DNA of 64,000 nt from Girardinichthys multiradiatus (taxonomy: Eukaryota > Chordata > Actinopteri > Cyprinodontiformes > Goodeidae): positions 25,505,093 to 25,569,092 of the forward strand of contig NC_061797.1 in assembly GCF_021462225.1 (NCBI RefSeq), written 5' to 3'. The notes below the pieces were generated by a model that had not been told where the DNA came from, did no database searches, and worked only from the letters and a program-made list of their open reading frames with translations. The position numbers and the translations under genes were made by a program. Below, in pieces: positions 9,348 through 23,940 of this stretch (position 1 is the stretch's first letter; every line of letters starts with the position of its first letter).

Positions 9348-12300
9348 AGCAAGCTTATTTACCATTGGCTCCTTTCCTAGTCAACCACCTTCTCTAGGCT
9401 CCAGTGTTGCTCCCTAATTAGGGCTGGCTCATTAAAAGCCACAGCAGCAGCATCTGCCTTTCAAAGCTGCTGTCAGCCAAACTTTACTAAAGCTAATGAA
9501 TCCTCTTTGATTTCTTTTTCAAAAGGTCACTTATTTGATTAAATTAACAGCATTTTTTTCTCCAGCAGAACGGTTGGGGGCATTTTAAAAAGAAAGGACA
9601 ATTTGATACCATTACTCTTGCTCATCAACACGTCCTTCAGGAATTCAATAGGAAAATGTCTTACCTATTTAAAATTGTTTTTATTTTTTCCATTACTCAA
9701 GCAGAATCTCACATTTATTACCTTAAAAGAGGAAAAAAAAACTATTTTCTTTCAGCGCTTTGACAAAAGAGGAATTAAACCTTGAAAAAAACATCCTGTT
9801 TGAATTATATTTACAAGGATGCTTTTTAACACACACAAATCTGTTAATTGAAACAGCTTCTTTTTATTTACGTTCTGTTGCACAAAAGAAAAAGCAACTT
9901 ATCACTTACCTATAATAGTTTATATTAACAAATACTAGCCATAATTACTGCTGCTGCACTTAACAAGTAAAATACAAACTGAAAAATGTACAATATAGGT
10001 TTTATCCCTCACGGAACCAATTGCTTTGGTGTAGCTATTGCAGTCCGACAGTACTCTTTCAGGCATACAGGTTGTTCAATTTTTGAAGGTGCACTCTCAT
10101 TTCTCATTTCCGCTTTTGTTTTTTGGAGCAATGCTACAACGTGGATTCCTCAGCACCTGTTGAACCAGTTGTTGAACCAACTGTACAGAAAGATGAGCGG
10201 TATCCTACATGTTGAAGGGGGTGAGGACGGGATAGTATTTTAAAAGAAGAAAAATTATACCCTTCACTAAATGTTTCTTAACCTTTTCTACCACTAGACA
10301 TGAAAAAAAACCTGATTTTTCAACACCTTATTGCACCTCTAATGCACACCCTTCTGTCAATGTCAGTTTTAATTAAAGGCAGCAGCAGAAAGATATTATG
10401 CTCACTGACTGAGGCCTATACAATCAGGCCAAGATTAAAGGCAGGCTTTGCTCTAGGGTTAGCCTCTTTTACTTTGATAAGACTTGTGCCCTGGAGTGGC
10501 TGTGAGGGGGGGTGAAAAGGAAAGAAGCAGAGGTGGAAAAGCATGGTTCTCCATTAATCCCAGTTTCTTTATTCTAAAAACAAAATTAGGCCAAAGAGGG
10601 CTTTCTAAGCAGTGTCGCACATACAAATCTTCTCCAGAGTGAATTGGTTTTTTGACTTTTTATGCTCTAGTGCCTCATATCACAGATGTGCCTTCTTTCA
10701 TTAATGTGTTGAATCATGAGTTTGGTTTCGAGCTGGTATGAGTTTTAGAGCCTCTTAAAGGAACCACTTTCATTTTTAATAAACAATGAAACCTGCTACG
10801 CAGTTATTGTCACGAACACTTGAAAGTCGAACAGTCAGACTGTTTATTTCAAGCAGAACTTCAAACTTTTGTTTCCGTATCTGGTTTCAAAAATAGTGTT
10901 TTAAAAATTCTCTAAACTAAGCCAAAAGTTTTCTGTCTTACTGAATGTGACGTGTTGTTCAGGCTCCTAAGCTTATCTTTGTTGACGGGACGTGTTTTCA
11001 CCTTAGATCAATTTTTTATATGTTTAAGCAACACGTTTGTCAGATATTTTTTTGTGAATTCAAAAAGTGAGTGGAAAAATGAGAGAGTGTAAAAGAGAGA
11101 AAGGGGAAGGAACCGAACACAGACATGTGAACAGAGAGACACAGAGATAATGACTGAAAGAGAGAGAGAGAGATCTTCAGTCTCAGTGTACTCTCAGTGG
11201 GCTGGACCTCCCTCTACATTTTCGCCATTATTTGATGTAATGAAAGGAGAAAGTGTGCAACATTGAGATTGTTAATTAATTTAGTCTAACAAGATGAAGA
11301 TAAATGAAACCCACTGAAGGTTGACTAGACTAAGGGGCCCACTTAGCATTCCTTCTGCCCTCAAGCCCCGTTTTCTCTTCTCTCCTTTTACAATAGAGCT
11401 CAGCTAAAAGCTGCAGAGCTGTGTTTGTGCAACCCCAGCGAGTTTTCCACCTGCAAGTTTGGATGTGAAACATTTTTTTCTTTTGTGTCTTTTGTCTTTA
11501 TTGATTGATTTTAACTTCCAAATGGCCCTAACTGATTTTGTAAGTGAGTTAGATTGGAGTGCAGATGTGTGGTTATTAGGCCATCCTGACATAATAGCTA
11601 AAGCTCAGCCGACATGCTTGATATAAACTACAGCTACTTTTTAAATACACGATGGTGAAAATTCTTTTTCCGTTTTTTAGAAACACAAGCAAATTTTTGT
11701 CTCTCACCAGAAAATTTATGGAAGTGTGCCTATGTGATCAATTTCTTAAACTACTTTTAGGTTTTTAGCATCTCACCATGTGAATGAGGAATGGGTTCTT
11801 TAATGTAGCCTGGGGACTACATTAGAAAGGCCAAAATAGAAGAAAAGGCAATTCACACAAAACCAGATAGTTGTCTTCATCCACAAGTAAATCAGTAGTC
11901 TATGTAGCTCCCTTCTCACTAGGCACTTTGTACAGAATCTTGAAGGCAGCACAGACCAATCATTACGACATCCATTCTTTGCTCCGCTTGTCTCAAGTCA
12001 ATCCACAATGGGTTGTTGATTGTATGGAAAACACCAGAACAATTTTGTCCTCTGTTTTGGTGGCAGTGCAGACTTTTTAAAGTGAAGTCCTCCATAATGG
12101 TCTCATTATTGTTATTCTTGGAGCAGACCTCTGGGAGGAAGAAGTAGCCTCTCGCAGTGCGTCATTATTTCTTAATTTCAATTAGCTCATCACGCTATCT
12201 CCTGGCAAACAGAGTTGTGGCTAATTAAAAGTGGGCAGGCAAGCGCTCCTTGCCTGTGACTTAAAAAGTAGCTCTCGATAGACTGTTAATATGAAAGAAA

Positions 12301-13900
12301 TAGTTAAAAAAAAGAGAGGATTAGAGCCGTTACCCTGGTAACTCCAACTTCCATCTGCGAGGGAACAATGAACTTGTGTTCCTCTACCACCTATGCTATG
12401 AAAAACAGAGAGCAGGGAAGTGAGTGCACTCAAAGGACAGGACCCTTTTTAACAGCAGAGTGGGATTCAGGTCTAATAGGCTCTTTGGTGGGAGTGGTTA
12501 GAAGAGAGACCACTGGGGGATAGAGGACCACAGGGAAGTCAATGTGTTAACCTGGGTCAGTGAAGGTTATCTTGGTTTTTTACAATAGCAGTTTATTCCC
12601 TGCATTTGGAAGAGCAATGCAATCAAAAGCTTCTAAAATTCTCTCAGTAATGTTTAGTAATGTTAAATCTGGTTCTGAAACCTGAACTGTAACAAAACCA
12701 ATATGAAATACAAGACCTATCCTAGTTCTATATTTACATAAATGGCCCTTGTAATGTAATTTTTCAGCTAATAACAACCAGCACAGATTGTGGATAAGAA
12801 ATAATCATGAACTATTTCCAGAAAAAGTAATAAATAGCTGTAAAATTAGATTTGAATTAGAGTTTCTTAGGGTCTCATAGAAAAATCTGTTATCATACAG
12901 GAATGTTTCTGCTCTAAAACACTTCCAAGTTTGAATGATCCATGACTAGACAGGGACAGTGTGTGTGTTTCTCTTTAAGTTTTATGTCCCTTATTACAGC
13001 TGCAAAACGTCTGCTCACATTAACCAAATTTATGACTGAGGCCAGCCGAACAGCAGCACAGGTTAATGAATTTGGCATAACTAATTAAATGTTATTGAGG
13101 GATGAATATGAATCCTCAGCTCAGGACACCCAGCAGACAAAGGGGGCAAAAGTAAGGAACATGAAACAATGCACTTGAGATAAAATAGAAAACAGAATTT
13201 CTTTAGTAAAATGAACTGGTAAAATTATGATTTTTGGGTCCCACATAATAAGGAAAGTAGGTTAAAATTAATTATTAATCCACAAACTCACATGTGCTCA
13301 CTCACATATTGTTTGATGTACTGGCTAAAACATAAATTATGACAAAACAGATGAAAAAATTTAGGCATTGTCATATTAACAGGATCCTTGTAATCAACAT
13401 TATGATGATTATCTCTTTTGTCATACAAGTATTGGAATATTATTGCAACAATCTGCAACAAAAAAATCTAAGAAAATAAAAAAGGAAAATAAATATAGCT
13501 CAATTTAGGATCACATTTTTAAATTAACTTAAATATTGACATTAGTTACTTCCTTAAAGACAGTAATTTAACAACTAGAATCTATGCATATGATGAAGAG
13601 CAGTGGTTACCATTTCATCAATCATGGAAGCACTACCAAGTGTTCACAACCAAGAGAAAAACATTATTTTTAATTAGTTGATAAAAACTGTGTATTTTAA
13701 CTAAAGCCATCTGATTTTCCTGAAGGAGCAGGATGTACAGTGCCATCTTGTGACATATTTGTGAATTGCAACCAACTGGGACCCAGTTCATGCTCTCCCA
13801 TTAAAATAAATAAATTAATAACTTTTGTGGGACAGTGAAAAAACTGGTAAGAAATAAAAATATCATTGGTCTATGTCTGAGAACAAGTACAATAATGGAA

Positions 13901-13902
<2 letters not shown>
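9348..13902. other. Noncoding DNA, probable sox6 5' intron
   Basis: No exon or transposon was recognised. The stretch is AT-rich with poly-purine patches (a short GA run at about 11158-11172). Open frames are short and without domain content. Around 12080-12240 there are several TTAATT sites next to GC-richer sequence, as in vertebrate regulatory DNA, but the evidence is weak. Confidence 0.45.
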
Positions 13903-13965
<63 letters not shown>

Positions 13966-13983
13966 CAAGCAAGAAAGAAAGAA
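13903..13983. repeat. (GAAA)n microsatellite
   Basis: This is an about 80-bp tetranucleotide tract of GAAA units, interrupted near its right end by two GCAA units. The reverse strand reads as a spurious frame of repeated FLS residues, which is not a gene. Confidence 0.97.
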
Positions 13984-16900
13984 CAATTATTCTTGCCCAT
14001 AGTGACAAAAAACATACACAGTGTTGGTAAAGATGTGACGTTCCTTTAGTTTTGAAAGCTGACGAGTGTTTATAGGTAGAATCGGGAAAAAAATAAATAA
14101 ATAAAAGAAGCTCATTGGACTTTAAAATGAATCACAGAGACATGCTTAAAACTTGTTTTTGTAATACTTTGAAAAGATTTTTACTTTTTTCTGTGCATGG
14201 TGTTTTTGGTGCGTTTAACTTAAATAATTCCTGTCTCTCTCTCCTCCTCTGTTACACTCTCACTAACTCCTCTGCACACCATGTCTGACATATGCTCCCT
14301 GAGAGCTAAGCCTTTCAATTTAGATTTCAATTATCATGTTAGTTTTGTGATTAGACTTTTAGTCCTCCAGGAATCAGACCTCCCTGCTCCTCTCTATTCC
14401 ACTCTATTCCACTTCCCCTGCAATCACATCCCATCTGATGAATTGCGCATATAATTACGGAAGTTATTGAATATGCAGATCACTGCTGACTCTCGGTGTG
14501 GAGTTCATATTGCATCAACCCTAACTGTATCAAACAAGGGTCTCCGATAAAGACCCACTCTGATAATAAGAGAGGGGCGATGTAAGCATGAAATAGAACA
14601 AGGGCTGGTGAAAACTGTGTGTCTCTGTTGGTATGTCCTAAACAGAGAGTTGACTCTGTGCTCAGTTACCTCTGCCCCTAAATCCAGCAAATCTCTGTCT
14701 GGTCCTAAACCAGTCAGTTCATGAGGTGTTTATGAATCAACCAAAATTAGGTATTTCCCCTATGTTACAGTATATTGCTACGATCATACTTGCCATCCCA
14801 TGATGCAATTCCTTAGAGGTTCTCAGAAGAGGGAGTGAAGCACTTTACAGGCACACCCACAAGAGGAAGATGTGGGAAATGCTTAAACTTTTGATAGCTT
14901 TTAGAGAGCCTCTCTGAAACCTGGCTTGCAAGCAATAAAAAAAGTTTTTTTCAGGCTACATTTTAGTTTTTGCTATGAAAAGAATTATTTATTTATTTAT
15001 TACTTGTTACTTATTACTTGATACATCTTGCACAAAAAGTAACACTTTCAAAATTTCTTTAGCTGGGGTTCAGCTGTGTCTAGTATTTATTACTTGTGCT
15101 ATAGTGATGCAAATGCCATTTATAGCTGATATGCATGGCTGACACTTGAGAAGATTTACAGACTTCATAGAAGCTGCACAACAAAGTCCACAACACTCAA
15201 TCATGTAAACAAATAAATGCACACTTGAAACTTTGTAATGATTGTCCAATGTAAAACCGATGGCTGGAAGGATATTCATGTTTTCATTTTTTCTTTTTTC
15301 AATGTCAAGGGTTTCAGTTTTATTTAATGGTAACTGATGCTTTTCTTAACTTCTTGAAATAATATAAAAACTAGTTGCAGAGTCTCCAAAGGAATATACG
15401 AGATCAGAATTGGTCATACTGCTGGCTAATTTAGGTTTAAAGCAATGTTTTAATTTTATCAATATGTTTTCTTCTAAAAGAGAATCTCTGTAGGAAGCTG
15501 GAGATTAGGATGATGGTAAAGAGGTCTTCCAGCCTCAACTTGGAACTCATAACCGATGATAATTTGTCAAAACACCAGTGGAAACATGCAAAAAGCTGGT
15601 CAGCAATTATAAGAAGGGTTTGATTTATATATTGCTAATAAAATACTTTTCCATTGAAGGGTATAAATAGTTTTCAACATGACATTTTTAAACAAAAAGT
15701 AAATAAAAACATATCTTTTATAAAAAATAAACTTTTTTTTACAATGTTTTATTAACCTACGCATGATATTCTTCTCATTTCCTATCAGAAAGAATCTTTT
15801 GAACCTAAATCTGCCAGGTGCATCAATAATTTTAGGCTTATCTGTACAACCTATGTTTTGTAAAAATCCCTTGGTGTTCTGCAAGAAAACCAAAGTGAAT
15901 AATTTACTAAGTGACCACTGAAATTTCCCTGCCTTTTACTGTAAAAAGTGTGTTGCAAGTGTGGCGACCTTTGTCGAGTCCCATCTATTGTTTGCTGAAT
16001 GGTTACACACTCCACAGGCTGTGAAATACACATCTGCTACCTTTAGCTCAGTGCAGAGCAGATAAACAGAAAGGGTTTGGGCTTAGGCATGTGTGGGTGT
16101 GTGTATGTCTACGGGGTCCTCGGCTACCTTTCTACACGGCTTAGCTGCAGCCTCTATCTTCTTATCAAATATTTGTCTGTCCTTCACTCACTATCTGCCC
16201 TTCTTTCTGTTTGCTTTGTTTATTGAAACCTATCTCAGAAAGATTGGCAAGCTTTCCTGAAAGTTTGTTGCATAATATCTGTGTGAAATTAGTGTTTCTG
16301 TATGTAAATTGTATATTTTCATTTGATGTTCTTAAGATTTATGCTGTCCTTACGTGACAAGATAATTTTCCATATGGAAGGTAAATCCTTATTCCAATCC
16401 AGTCAGTGCTGATACAATATAAGGGACAAAGGCTTTTTAATTTGCTTAAAAAAATGTCAGATTTTTCAAATTATTTACTTTAGCCCAGGGAGTGAGGCGA
16501 GGCGCGCTGCATCTTCGCATCACGCTTAGCTGAGGCTTAGCATAATGACTGTGGTGGCAGGAAACCACAACAGAGCCAGGGCACAGACTGCCTGAGAACC
16601 GGAGGCCCGTGGCCCACGGCCAAACACACAAATCCTGCTGCACACTTGTGGCTTTTTAAGAAAGCAATTTGGCTAATGATTTCATTTTGGAACCCTGTCA
16701 TGATGCTTGTGTTCTCTGAGCAAGCCTGCAAAAGAACTGAGAAACCAGCACAAAGGGAAAGGTATCTGTAAACACATGCTACTGCCTTCAACCACAGAAA
16801 AAATAACATACAACTGAGAGAAAAATGGCACAAAAAACACATTGGTAATAGACTGTGTTAGATACAGAGTTAATAGTGTTTGCTCTGGATAAAGGCAGAG

Positions 16901-17739
16901 AGGCGTCGAAGCGCAGTATTTGAGACTGGTGAGAGATTTTGTGTTTCAGTCAGCATTTAATCCACTACAGTACCCAATTTCTCAGCAGCCCGTTTTTCTG
17001 TTCGACCATGTCTGTCAGCTCTCTGATTATATTAGAGCCATGTTTCACATACATTTACTCGGATTTCCTCTGTGCCGCGCCGTGAATGAAACCATTTCCA
17101 CATTTCTAAAACAGCAGTCTGTACGTGTCTTCCTGGTGAAGCAAATGTTTGGGCAATTACCCAGATCAGCGGCCAAAGCTTCTGGTTTTTCTCCTCATAT
17201 CTACCTTTTTTTTTTCCCCTTTTCAGAGTTTCTCTCTCTCTTTCTGTCAATCACACGTGCTAAGTTTTAACCACCTCCAAACTGAGCCAGGCAGCATCCA
17301 TTCATTTGGCTTCATCCCATCCAACCTGTCAGAATGGCACACGCTGTTGACCATGCTTTCTATTCAGCCCAGCAAATTAATTGGTTTCAGCAGTTTAAAT
17401 CAGCAATCAATGTCAGTTTCCCCAACATAATAAGCCTTAATCATAAATCTTTGAGGTGTGGCTTGCCTGACCCCTATTCATCATGGCTCAGCTACAGTAG
17501 ATGGCCTCATCTGGGTGGAGCAAATTAACTCCCCTTGTTTTGATTTTCCAATTGACGTGTCACATGAAAGGTGGCTACTCTCTACCCGCCCTAGCTCTAT
17601 GCTGGCTCTTCTTCTAACAGTCCTGAGGCCCACAAAGATGAAAAAAATGGCTTTTTTGAAAGGTACAACCCTGGGTAAAGTGCGCAGATTGCTCTGAACG
17701 TCATTATATTTTAGCAAGTTAAAACCAGATACTTTAAAC
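13984..17739. other. Noncoding DNA, probable sox6 5' intron
   Basis: No exon was recognised. A GC-richer patch at about 16485-16625 and the block at about 17320-17560 stand out from the AT-rich background and may be regulatory. No RNA gene or transposon could be identified. Confidence 0.45.
17320..17560. promoter_or_regulatory. Possible conserved noncoding block
   Basis: This block is complex in sequence, low in simple repeats, and holds homeodomain-type AATTAATT (about 17375) together with SOX-like and TAAT motifs close together. SOX6 introns are known to be rich in conserved enhancers in vertebrates. Conservation itself could not be tested, so this is only a candidate. Confidence 0.25.
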
Positions 17740-18465
17740 AATTTATTTGGGATTTAAAATGATAAACATTAAATAGATCTAGAGTGGAGTAAAACTTACA
17801 CTTGGTTTCCAATTTTTTTCTAGATTTTTGTGAATAGAAATGAGAAAGATGTGGTGTGCATTTGTCTTCCACCCCCCTTTACTCTGATACCCCTAACAAC
17901 TACAGTGCACCCAATTGCCTAACATAGTAAATAGAATATTTTCAATGTAAAACAATCATACAGCTTCAGGATAAGGTTATGGAAATGTTTACATCAGGAT
18001 TTGGTTTTAAAGCAATATCCCAAGCTTTGGACATCTCATGAAGCACTGTTCAATCCCTCATCTGAAAGTAGAAAGAATATTACACAACTGCAAACCTACC
18101 AAGACATTGCCGTCCACCTAAACTCATAGCTAAGGAAAACGATAATCAGATAAGCAGCTAAGTGGCCCATGATTACTCTGGAGGAGCTGGAGAGATCCCC
18201 AGCTCAGAAGGGAGAACCTTTTCGACATCACAACTATCACAGCTAGCTGTTATGCAAAGAAGAATGTTAGTCCCCAGATATGATGAGCTGGTGGTGAAAG
18301 GTGGCTCTACATTTTTTTAATAATTTTTATTTCGTTACATTTTGTAATTATGCACTACTTTGTGTTCTATTACATAAAATCCAAATACATGTTATTGAAG
18401 TTTGTGATTGCAATGTGACAAAATGTGAAAATGTTCAAAAAGTATGAAAAAGTCACTCTAGTTCA
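17740..18465 (+). mobile_element. Decayed, internally deleted Tc1-like element (family C)
   Basis: Leader and early transposase sequence of a common fish Tc1 family are recognisable. Examples are AAGCTTTGGACATCTCATG at about 18023, AACTGCAAACCTACCAAGAC at about 18087, and GGAGGAGCTGGAGAGATCC at about 18180. At about 18298 the sequence jumps directly to the 3' end of the transposase gene (GGTGGCTCTAC) and the terminal region (TTTGTAATTATGCACTACTTTG). Most of the catalytic domain is therefore deleted. Many stops and indels show an old copy. The left border is uncertain. Confidence 0.75.
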
Positions 18466-21400
18466 CTGTTTTCTTCTGTGTGACTGCAAATAATAAATGT
18501 CATTGATTTATTTAGTGAAAGAGTTAACCATATTGGAGGCAAAGCCAAAGAAGATAAATTAATATAAGATCATGAGTAACACAAAAGACAACTTTCCTGT
18601 TTATAATTTACAGCATACAGAAAATGATTTTTATATGGAAAATTGTGAAATTTACATTTGAAAAAACAGCATCCTGCCTCTTTAATGTGAGTCTTTCAAT
18701 TTTTTTCTTTGGCAGCTGCACCAGATATTACTCTACATTTTAAGTGCATTCTTTACTGCACTGAGAAACTTACAAATGCCAGAGTGGGCCTCATCTGAAT
18801 GGGGCTTTGTTTAACAAAAACAGCGCCCTACTCTATATGTAATCTGTCACTGTTTCTTTTTCTTTCCTTAAACAATGCTCAAAAAATCGAACAGAAGATT
18901 TTTTTTATTATTGAGTTCTTGCCAAATTCCAGTCTCTGTTTTCCTTCTTCTGCTCACAAAGGGCTCATAATTTATTGTCAACTATGAGGTGAACCGCAAA
19001 GCTCCACTTTTGCTCATCAAATACGGTTGTGTTGCTTGATGACTTGACTCCCCTGTGAGATTTGCTCAAGTGCTGCAGTAGCACTACAAAGAATATTTAA
19101 AGTAAACAGGCCCAGAAAAAGATAGAGAAAAGAACACAATACTTCATTACCAGGTTGTATTCATTTCACCTTAATACATCCTCCTCTAGTTGGATGTTTT
19201 GCTGAGAGAAGCCCATTAACAAATTTGGTTTTATTGGATCCCCATTCTTAATTTTTGAGAGCATACGCATGAGTAAACATGTGTGTGTCCTGCAGAACTG
19301 AGAGCCTGTTATGCCATCAAGGTCTGAGCTTGTATTCTGGGATCAGAAAAAAACTTGCCAATGGCACAGGGGACTGAAAGAGGAGGAGAAGGAGGGAGGA
19401 AGGATCCAGGCTGTGAGTGCTCATCGACCCCTCCCGATTAGACAGACAGACGCACTTAAGCACTCTCACACCTGCATCAGCCTTTGCCTTGGGTGAGGGG
19501 CAAGGACACCAACCACGCTGTCACGGCAGCTGCACAAGTGTTTAAAGTGAGCTGGAAGGAAGCTCCTCTAGCAACATATTATTGCAAATAATTTTCTCTG
19601 CAAAGTAATTATCAATGCTCTGCTCAATATGTAAAGTGTGCACTTCAGGTGGCTTGCTTAATTTGCTCTGGGTGGCTATCATTTGAGTGTGGATTTTAAC
19701 TGTGGCAACGGCGCTGGTTACTAATGGAGAAGGTATCAGGAGAGAATGTGAAGTGAGGATGAAGTGCCACCATAATTGAGTTGACTTTTTGCAGGGGAAG
19801 GTCAACAATAATGGAGCAACAATTTAGACAAATTCATTTAGACAGCTCCCCTGTCTCTATCTTTAAGTTGAAGAGAAAATGAGCCATTTTTAAACCATAC
19901 TTTTAAATTTTTGTTTAAGATATCTGTATGGCAAAAAAACCCCAAAAAACAAACAAAAACTTTCTGTTTATTCAGCATTATGCAACAAGCAAGCATGTTC
20001 GGTGAATGGAAAAGATGGCACACACAATATACCACATTAAGGGCTGATTATGTATCCAAGAAACCTGGCTGCTGCACAGCGTGGCACAATTACAATGGAG
20101 GGTGATAATTTAATTGTGCTAAACGGTAGATTCTGTGTCAGTGCTCCTCCAGCTGGGAGCTGTCAGGTAGTTATATCTCATTATGGCAGGTGAAGAACCC
20201 AGAGGAACCCTACCATGACACCTGTTAGAACACGAGGAACCCCTGAAGGGAAACGCATAGAAGATTTCTCTTCCCACTATCTCTCTCTCTCTCTCTCTTT
20301 CTCACAAACAGGGACACATGCATACGCACACAGTGCCGGCACTTTATCTCTGCATATAACTTCAACTCACTTTGTGCATGACACTAATAATGTTTTTAAA
20401 TCATTATTAGTTTTATTAAAATGCTTGGTTTAGTTTATGGAGAGCTTTACATGAAAAAGATTTATGTTTCTTTAAACACTTATGCACGTTTTCATATTTT
20501 TAAATAAATAAACCTTCCTGAATAGGTTCTTTAAACATATTTTTATGCTCTTTTCAGATTATTTTAATTGCTTATTTTAATTAAATATTTTAATTGCTAA
20601 CAGTTTGACAAAATACTAATTTGATAAACACTCACATTTTTTCTCCTTCATATGGCCCATGCCTTTCTGTTTTTATCACAATTTTTTCTCCAGTTATTGT
20701 CAGTTTCACAGGATTAGTTGCAAGTTTGTTAAGTGGATCTTCAGATTTGTTTTGCCTGAATGCATGTTCTCCTTTTTGAGCTGAATAGACAAAAGAAAAT
20801 AGATTTTTTAAACAAACTCAATATCATCTTAAGTGTATATTTTATGCCCAATTATGAACAAATTTATACACCTCTTTACATGTGAGCAATTAAGCAATTT
20901 AAATACCATTATCCACCTTTCCTGTCCAGGAAAGGCCATTTATGCCTTTTTCTGCCGATAACATGCAAACCGTGGGGCTTTTGATCAAAACCTGAAGATC
21001 CATGGCAGCACTGAACCAGACAAGTGGGTGGGATGAGGGGGTAGTAGTGGTGGTGTGGGAAGGACGGTGTGGGGTTACTTATCGCCATTGTCTATAAAAG
21101 GTAAACAGTGTGAAAGAGCAGATACGGCAGGCAAAAGCAGGCCAGACCCTTTTATGATGAAAGAGGAAATGGGATAGCTGGGGACACATGGCCCAGCAGT
21201 CACAAGACCCCTGAGATGAGCGGTGCACAGCACCCCTCTAATACTTACCAATTAAGCAGAGGCTGTTTTGCACGATGATGAAACATTATCTCTAGGAACA
21301 ATTCATGACTCAAAGCATTCCAGGCCACATGAGCCTGTGGCTGGAAAACTTAAATCCTAATCCTTCAAATGTGCGCAATATTGTCAGCTATATATAGACC

Positions 21401-23198
21401 ATGCTGCTTCTTTATCTGACCCCGTCTCATCCCTGCCTCAGAACTTCAAAGGAACAGAGGTTTTGTCTATAAGGAAAATTGTTCTAAATGGTTAGTTTAT
21501 TTTGGATCCAGTTTATCAACTGAACACATTTTAAGTTCTAGTCATTGAAAGTTTAAGTGTATTTTGCAAAATAAACTAAACTGGTTGTATTATTAATGTG
21601 CATGAGATTATTTGAAGAAAACAGTTGAGTTGTTAAAACAGGGCTGTTTTGCTGATTTTATTTTGCGTGCATGGAGGCTAACAGTGTAAACACTGCTATT
21701 CCATCAAAATATATGATGAGTTCCCACATGCTTTATAGTAGTACCCGCATTCAAATAAATTCTGCTCTTTATTTTGCACCTCATCCAAAGTCTTTGTTGT
21801 GTCAGCACCAATCTACTGCATACATTCCCCTTTAGATCTCAGAGCTGTGTGATCCCCACTCTAAAGAAGAGGAGAAAAACACTGTATGCTTGCCCTCAGA
21901 TATTTTCAGAGAATTATTGCCACTCTTCCCCTTTTCCCTTTCAATAATATGAGGTAGTATTGTATAGGGCTCGTCAGGAGATGGGGGTGGGGCAGAAGGA
22001 TTTCTCCCCACTCTTTAGCTGCCTGAGCGCAGCCCTCCCAGCACTGCTAATAAATTATTAACTCCTGCTGACAAATACTGTTATGGAGCCTGCTGCAGAT
22101 CTGTTGCATTCTTTAACAAGATTGCTGTAGACACATGTTACAGGAGGATGGAGTCTCCACTGCTCCCTCTCTTCTTTGCTCTCTGTCTATCGTCTTCCCT
22201 CGCTCACGCCTCAGCAGTTTGACTGATGGCTGGAGACCAAAGTAAAAGTGCCTCAGAGACTGAATATTTTAGTGGTAAAATAATACCACTTGATTTACTG
22301 TGTAATACAAAAGCAGGGGTTTGTTTCGCGCTCACACTCCATTGAAGACGAGGTGCTTGTTTCGCTTCAGGCTCAAGCTTTTTGGCCGCATGAATAAAGA
22401 ATACACTGGATTCTACGTGATCAGCCTGCTCCCACCACTCACACACGTAAACCCTTGCTCTACTTACCGCTAAACACGTGTGCTGAACTTTGCTCTAACT
22501 CTTGATTTTCAATTAACAAACGTTTTGAGCTGGGATTCTATCTAATATAATTGCAGGAAACTATTTAATGGCTGATTAAAATTGAAGGCTAAGTCCCACT
22601 AAAAATACAGGCGACAACACTTCTGAGCGCGGAGACTGAAAGACAGGGCAGACAGACGAGCTCAGGTCCATGCTCCTGCTCTGCTAATCAAAAAGGTTGG
22701 CTGCAAACCCAACTTCTTTGGGAACTTCAAATATTCTTTCTCTATTATAAGACATTTTTCTAAATCTGCTTAGAGATTGTTGTTTTGATCCTTGTTCTTT
22801 CAAATGGTTTTAGCCCATTGACATGCAAACAAATTAGGATAATAATTCACCTTAATGTGTGCATAGATAAAAGATGTCAGTTTTTCTTGAGTAAGACCAA
22901 GAACCATCAGACCCTAAGTCCTTGTTAGTGAAATATCCTTTTTTACATAGAGCATATCTTTGCCTATCTTGTGGTGCTTGGCTTTCAACAGAGAGTGCAA
23001 GGACACCACAGCACCATGCTCTGCCTCAGCCTTGAGTACCCCCCTCTTCATCTCAGCACCTCGCCCCTCCCACCACCACCACTAGCTGACAGTGAAAATA
23101 AAGTGTTGTCACACTGACCCCTGTAGATAGAGCAGGAAAACAGGGCAGATGGTGATCAGTGATTAAATTTACCATAAGAAATACTTGGTTTTATCACA
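18466..23198. other. Noncoding DNA, probable sox6 5' intron
   Basis: No exon or transposon was recognised. A (CT)n run lies at about 20278-20300. Blocks at about 20900-21420 and 21990-22120 are more complex and may be regulatory. A GC-richer patch is also seen near 22340-22480. Confidence 0.45.
20900..21420. promoter_or_regulatory. Possible conserved noncoding block
   Basis: This stretch is of higher complexity, with CpG-containing sequence and closely spaced TAAT, GATA-like and ATTAAG motifs (for example CCAATTAAGCAG near 21249). The base composition contrasts with adjacent AT-rich DNA. No coding frame fits. The call is compositional and would need alignment to another fish sox6 locus. Confidence 0.25.
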
Positions 23199-23940
23199 TA
23201 CAGTGCCTGGCAAATCTTTTAATTCACCTTGAGCTTTTTTACATTTTGTCACCTAATAACCTCAAACATCTGTGTATTTAATTGGCATAGACCAACAGAA
23301 GAAAGTACTGCATTATTGTGGAACTCAAGGAATGTGAATCCTGGTTTTGAAAACTTTATACATAAAAAATTCTGTTTGCAGTTTGGCATAAGGGGACATA
23401 GTTGCTCTGAACAGATACGACCACAAATATTTTTTTCCTACCTGCAAAACTCTACGTGTTACAGAAAACTAACACCATCCCCACCACAAGAAATGGTGGT
23501 GGCAGCATCATGCCTTGTGGATGATTTTATTCAGCACAAACAGGAATGCTGGTCAGGGTGAGAAAGAGGGAGGAAGCTAAGTACAGGGTAATCGTGGAAG
23601 AATATCCTGTTAGAGTAAAATACTTGAAACTGGGTTGGAGGTTGACCTTCCAGCAGAACAACCCAGAATCTATAGCCAGAGCTACAATGGAATGTTTTTT
23701 TTTTAAAGCAGAAAATGGCTTAGACCTAAATCCAACTGAGATCAATGGATTATGAGTAAATCATTCATTTTAATTAATGCATCCCCTGGTTCATCGTTGT
23801 GCATAACTCTGTGTTGGTCTATCACATGAAATCCCAATAAGATATTTGTAGGTTTATAGATGTCAGTCAGTCAGTCAATCAAAATGCAAAAATAAATAAT
23901 AATAATAATAAAAATCAATGGGTAAAAATATTTTTTTGCA
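23199..23940 (+). mobile_element. Decayed Tc1-like element (family C)
   Basis: The left end CAGTGCCTGGCAAATCTTTTAATTC resembles the degraded terminal repeat of the family. Around 23470-23730 the catalytic domain is recognisable: the GGTGGTGGCAGCATCATG stretch (the GGSIM motif coding region), the CCAGCAGAACAACCC stretch (second aspartate region), and a degraded PDLNPTE motif near 23720. The 3' end has the usual TGTTGGTCTATCACATGAA sequence near 23812. Frameshifts and deletions throughout make it nonfunctional. It ends about 900 bp before the first sox6 coding exon. Confidence 0.75.

Noticed and set aside
13801..13986. Minus-strand frame with repeated FLS residues
   Set aside because: It is a translation of the (GAAA)n microsatellite.
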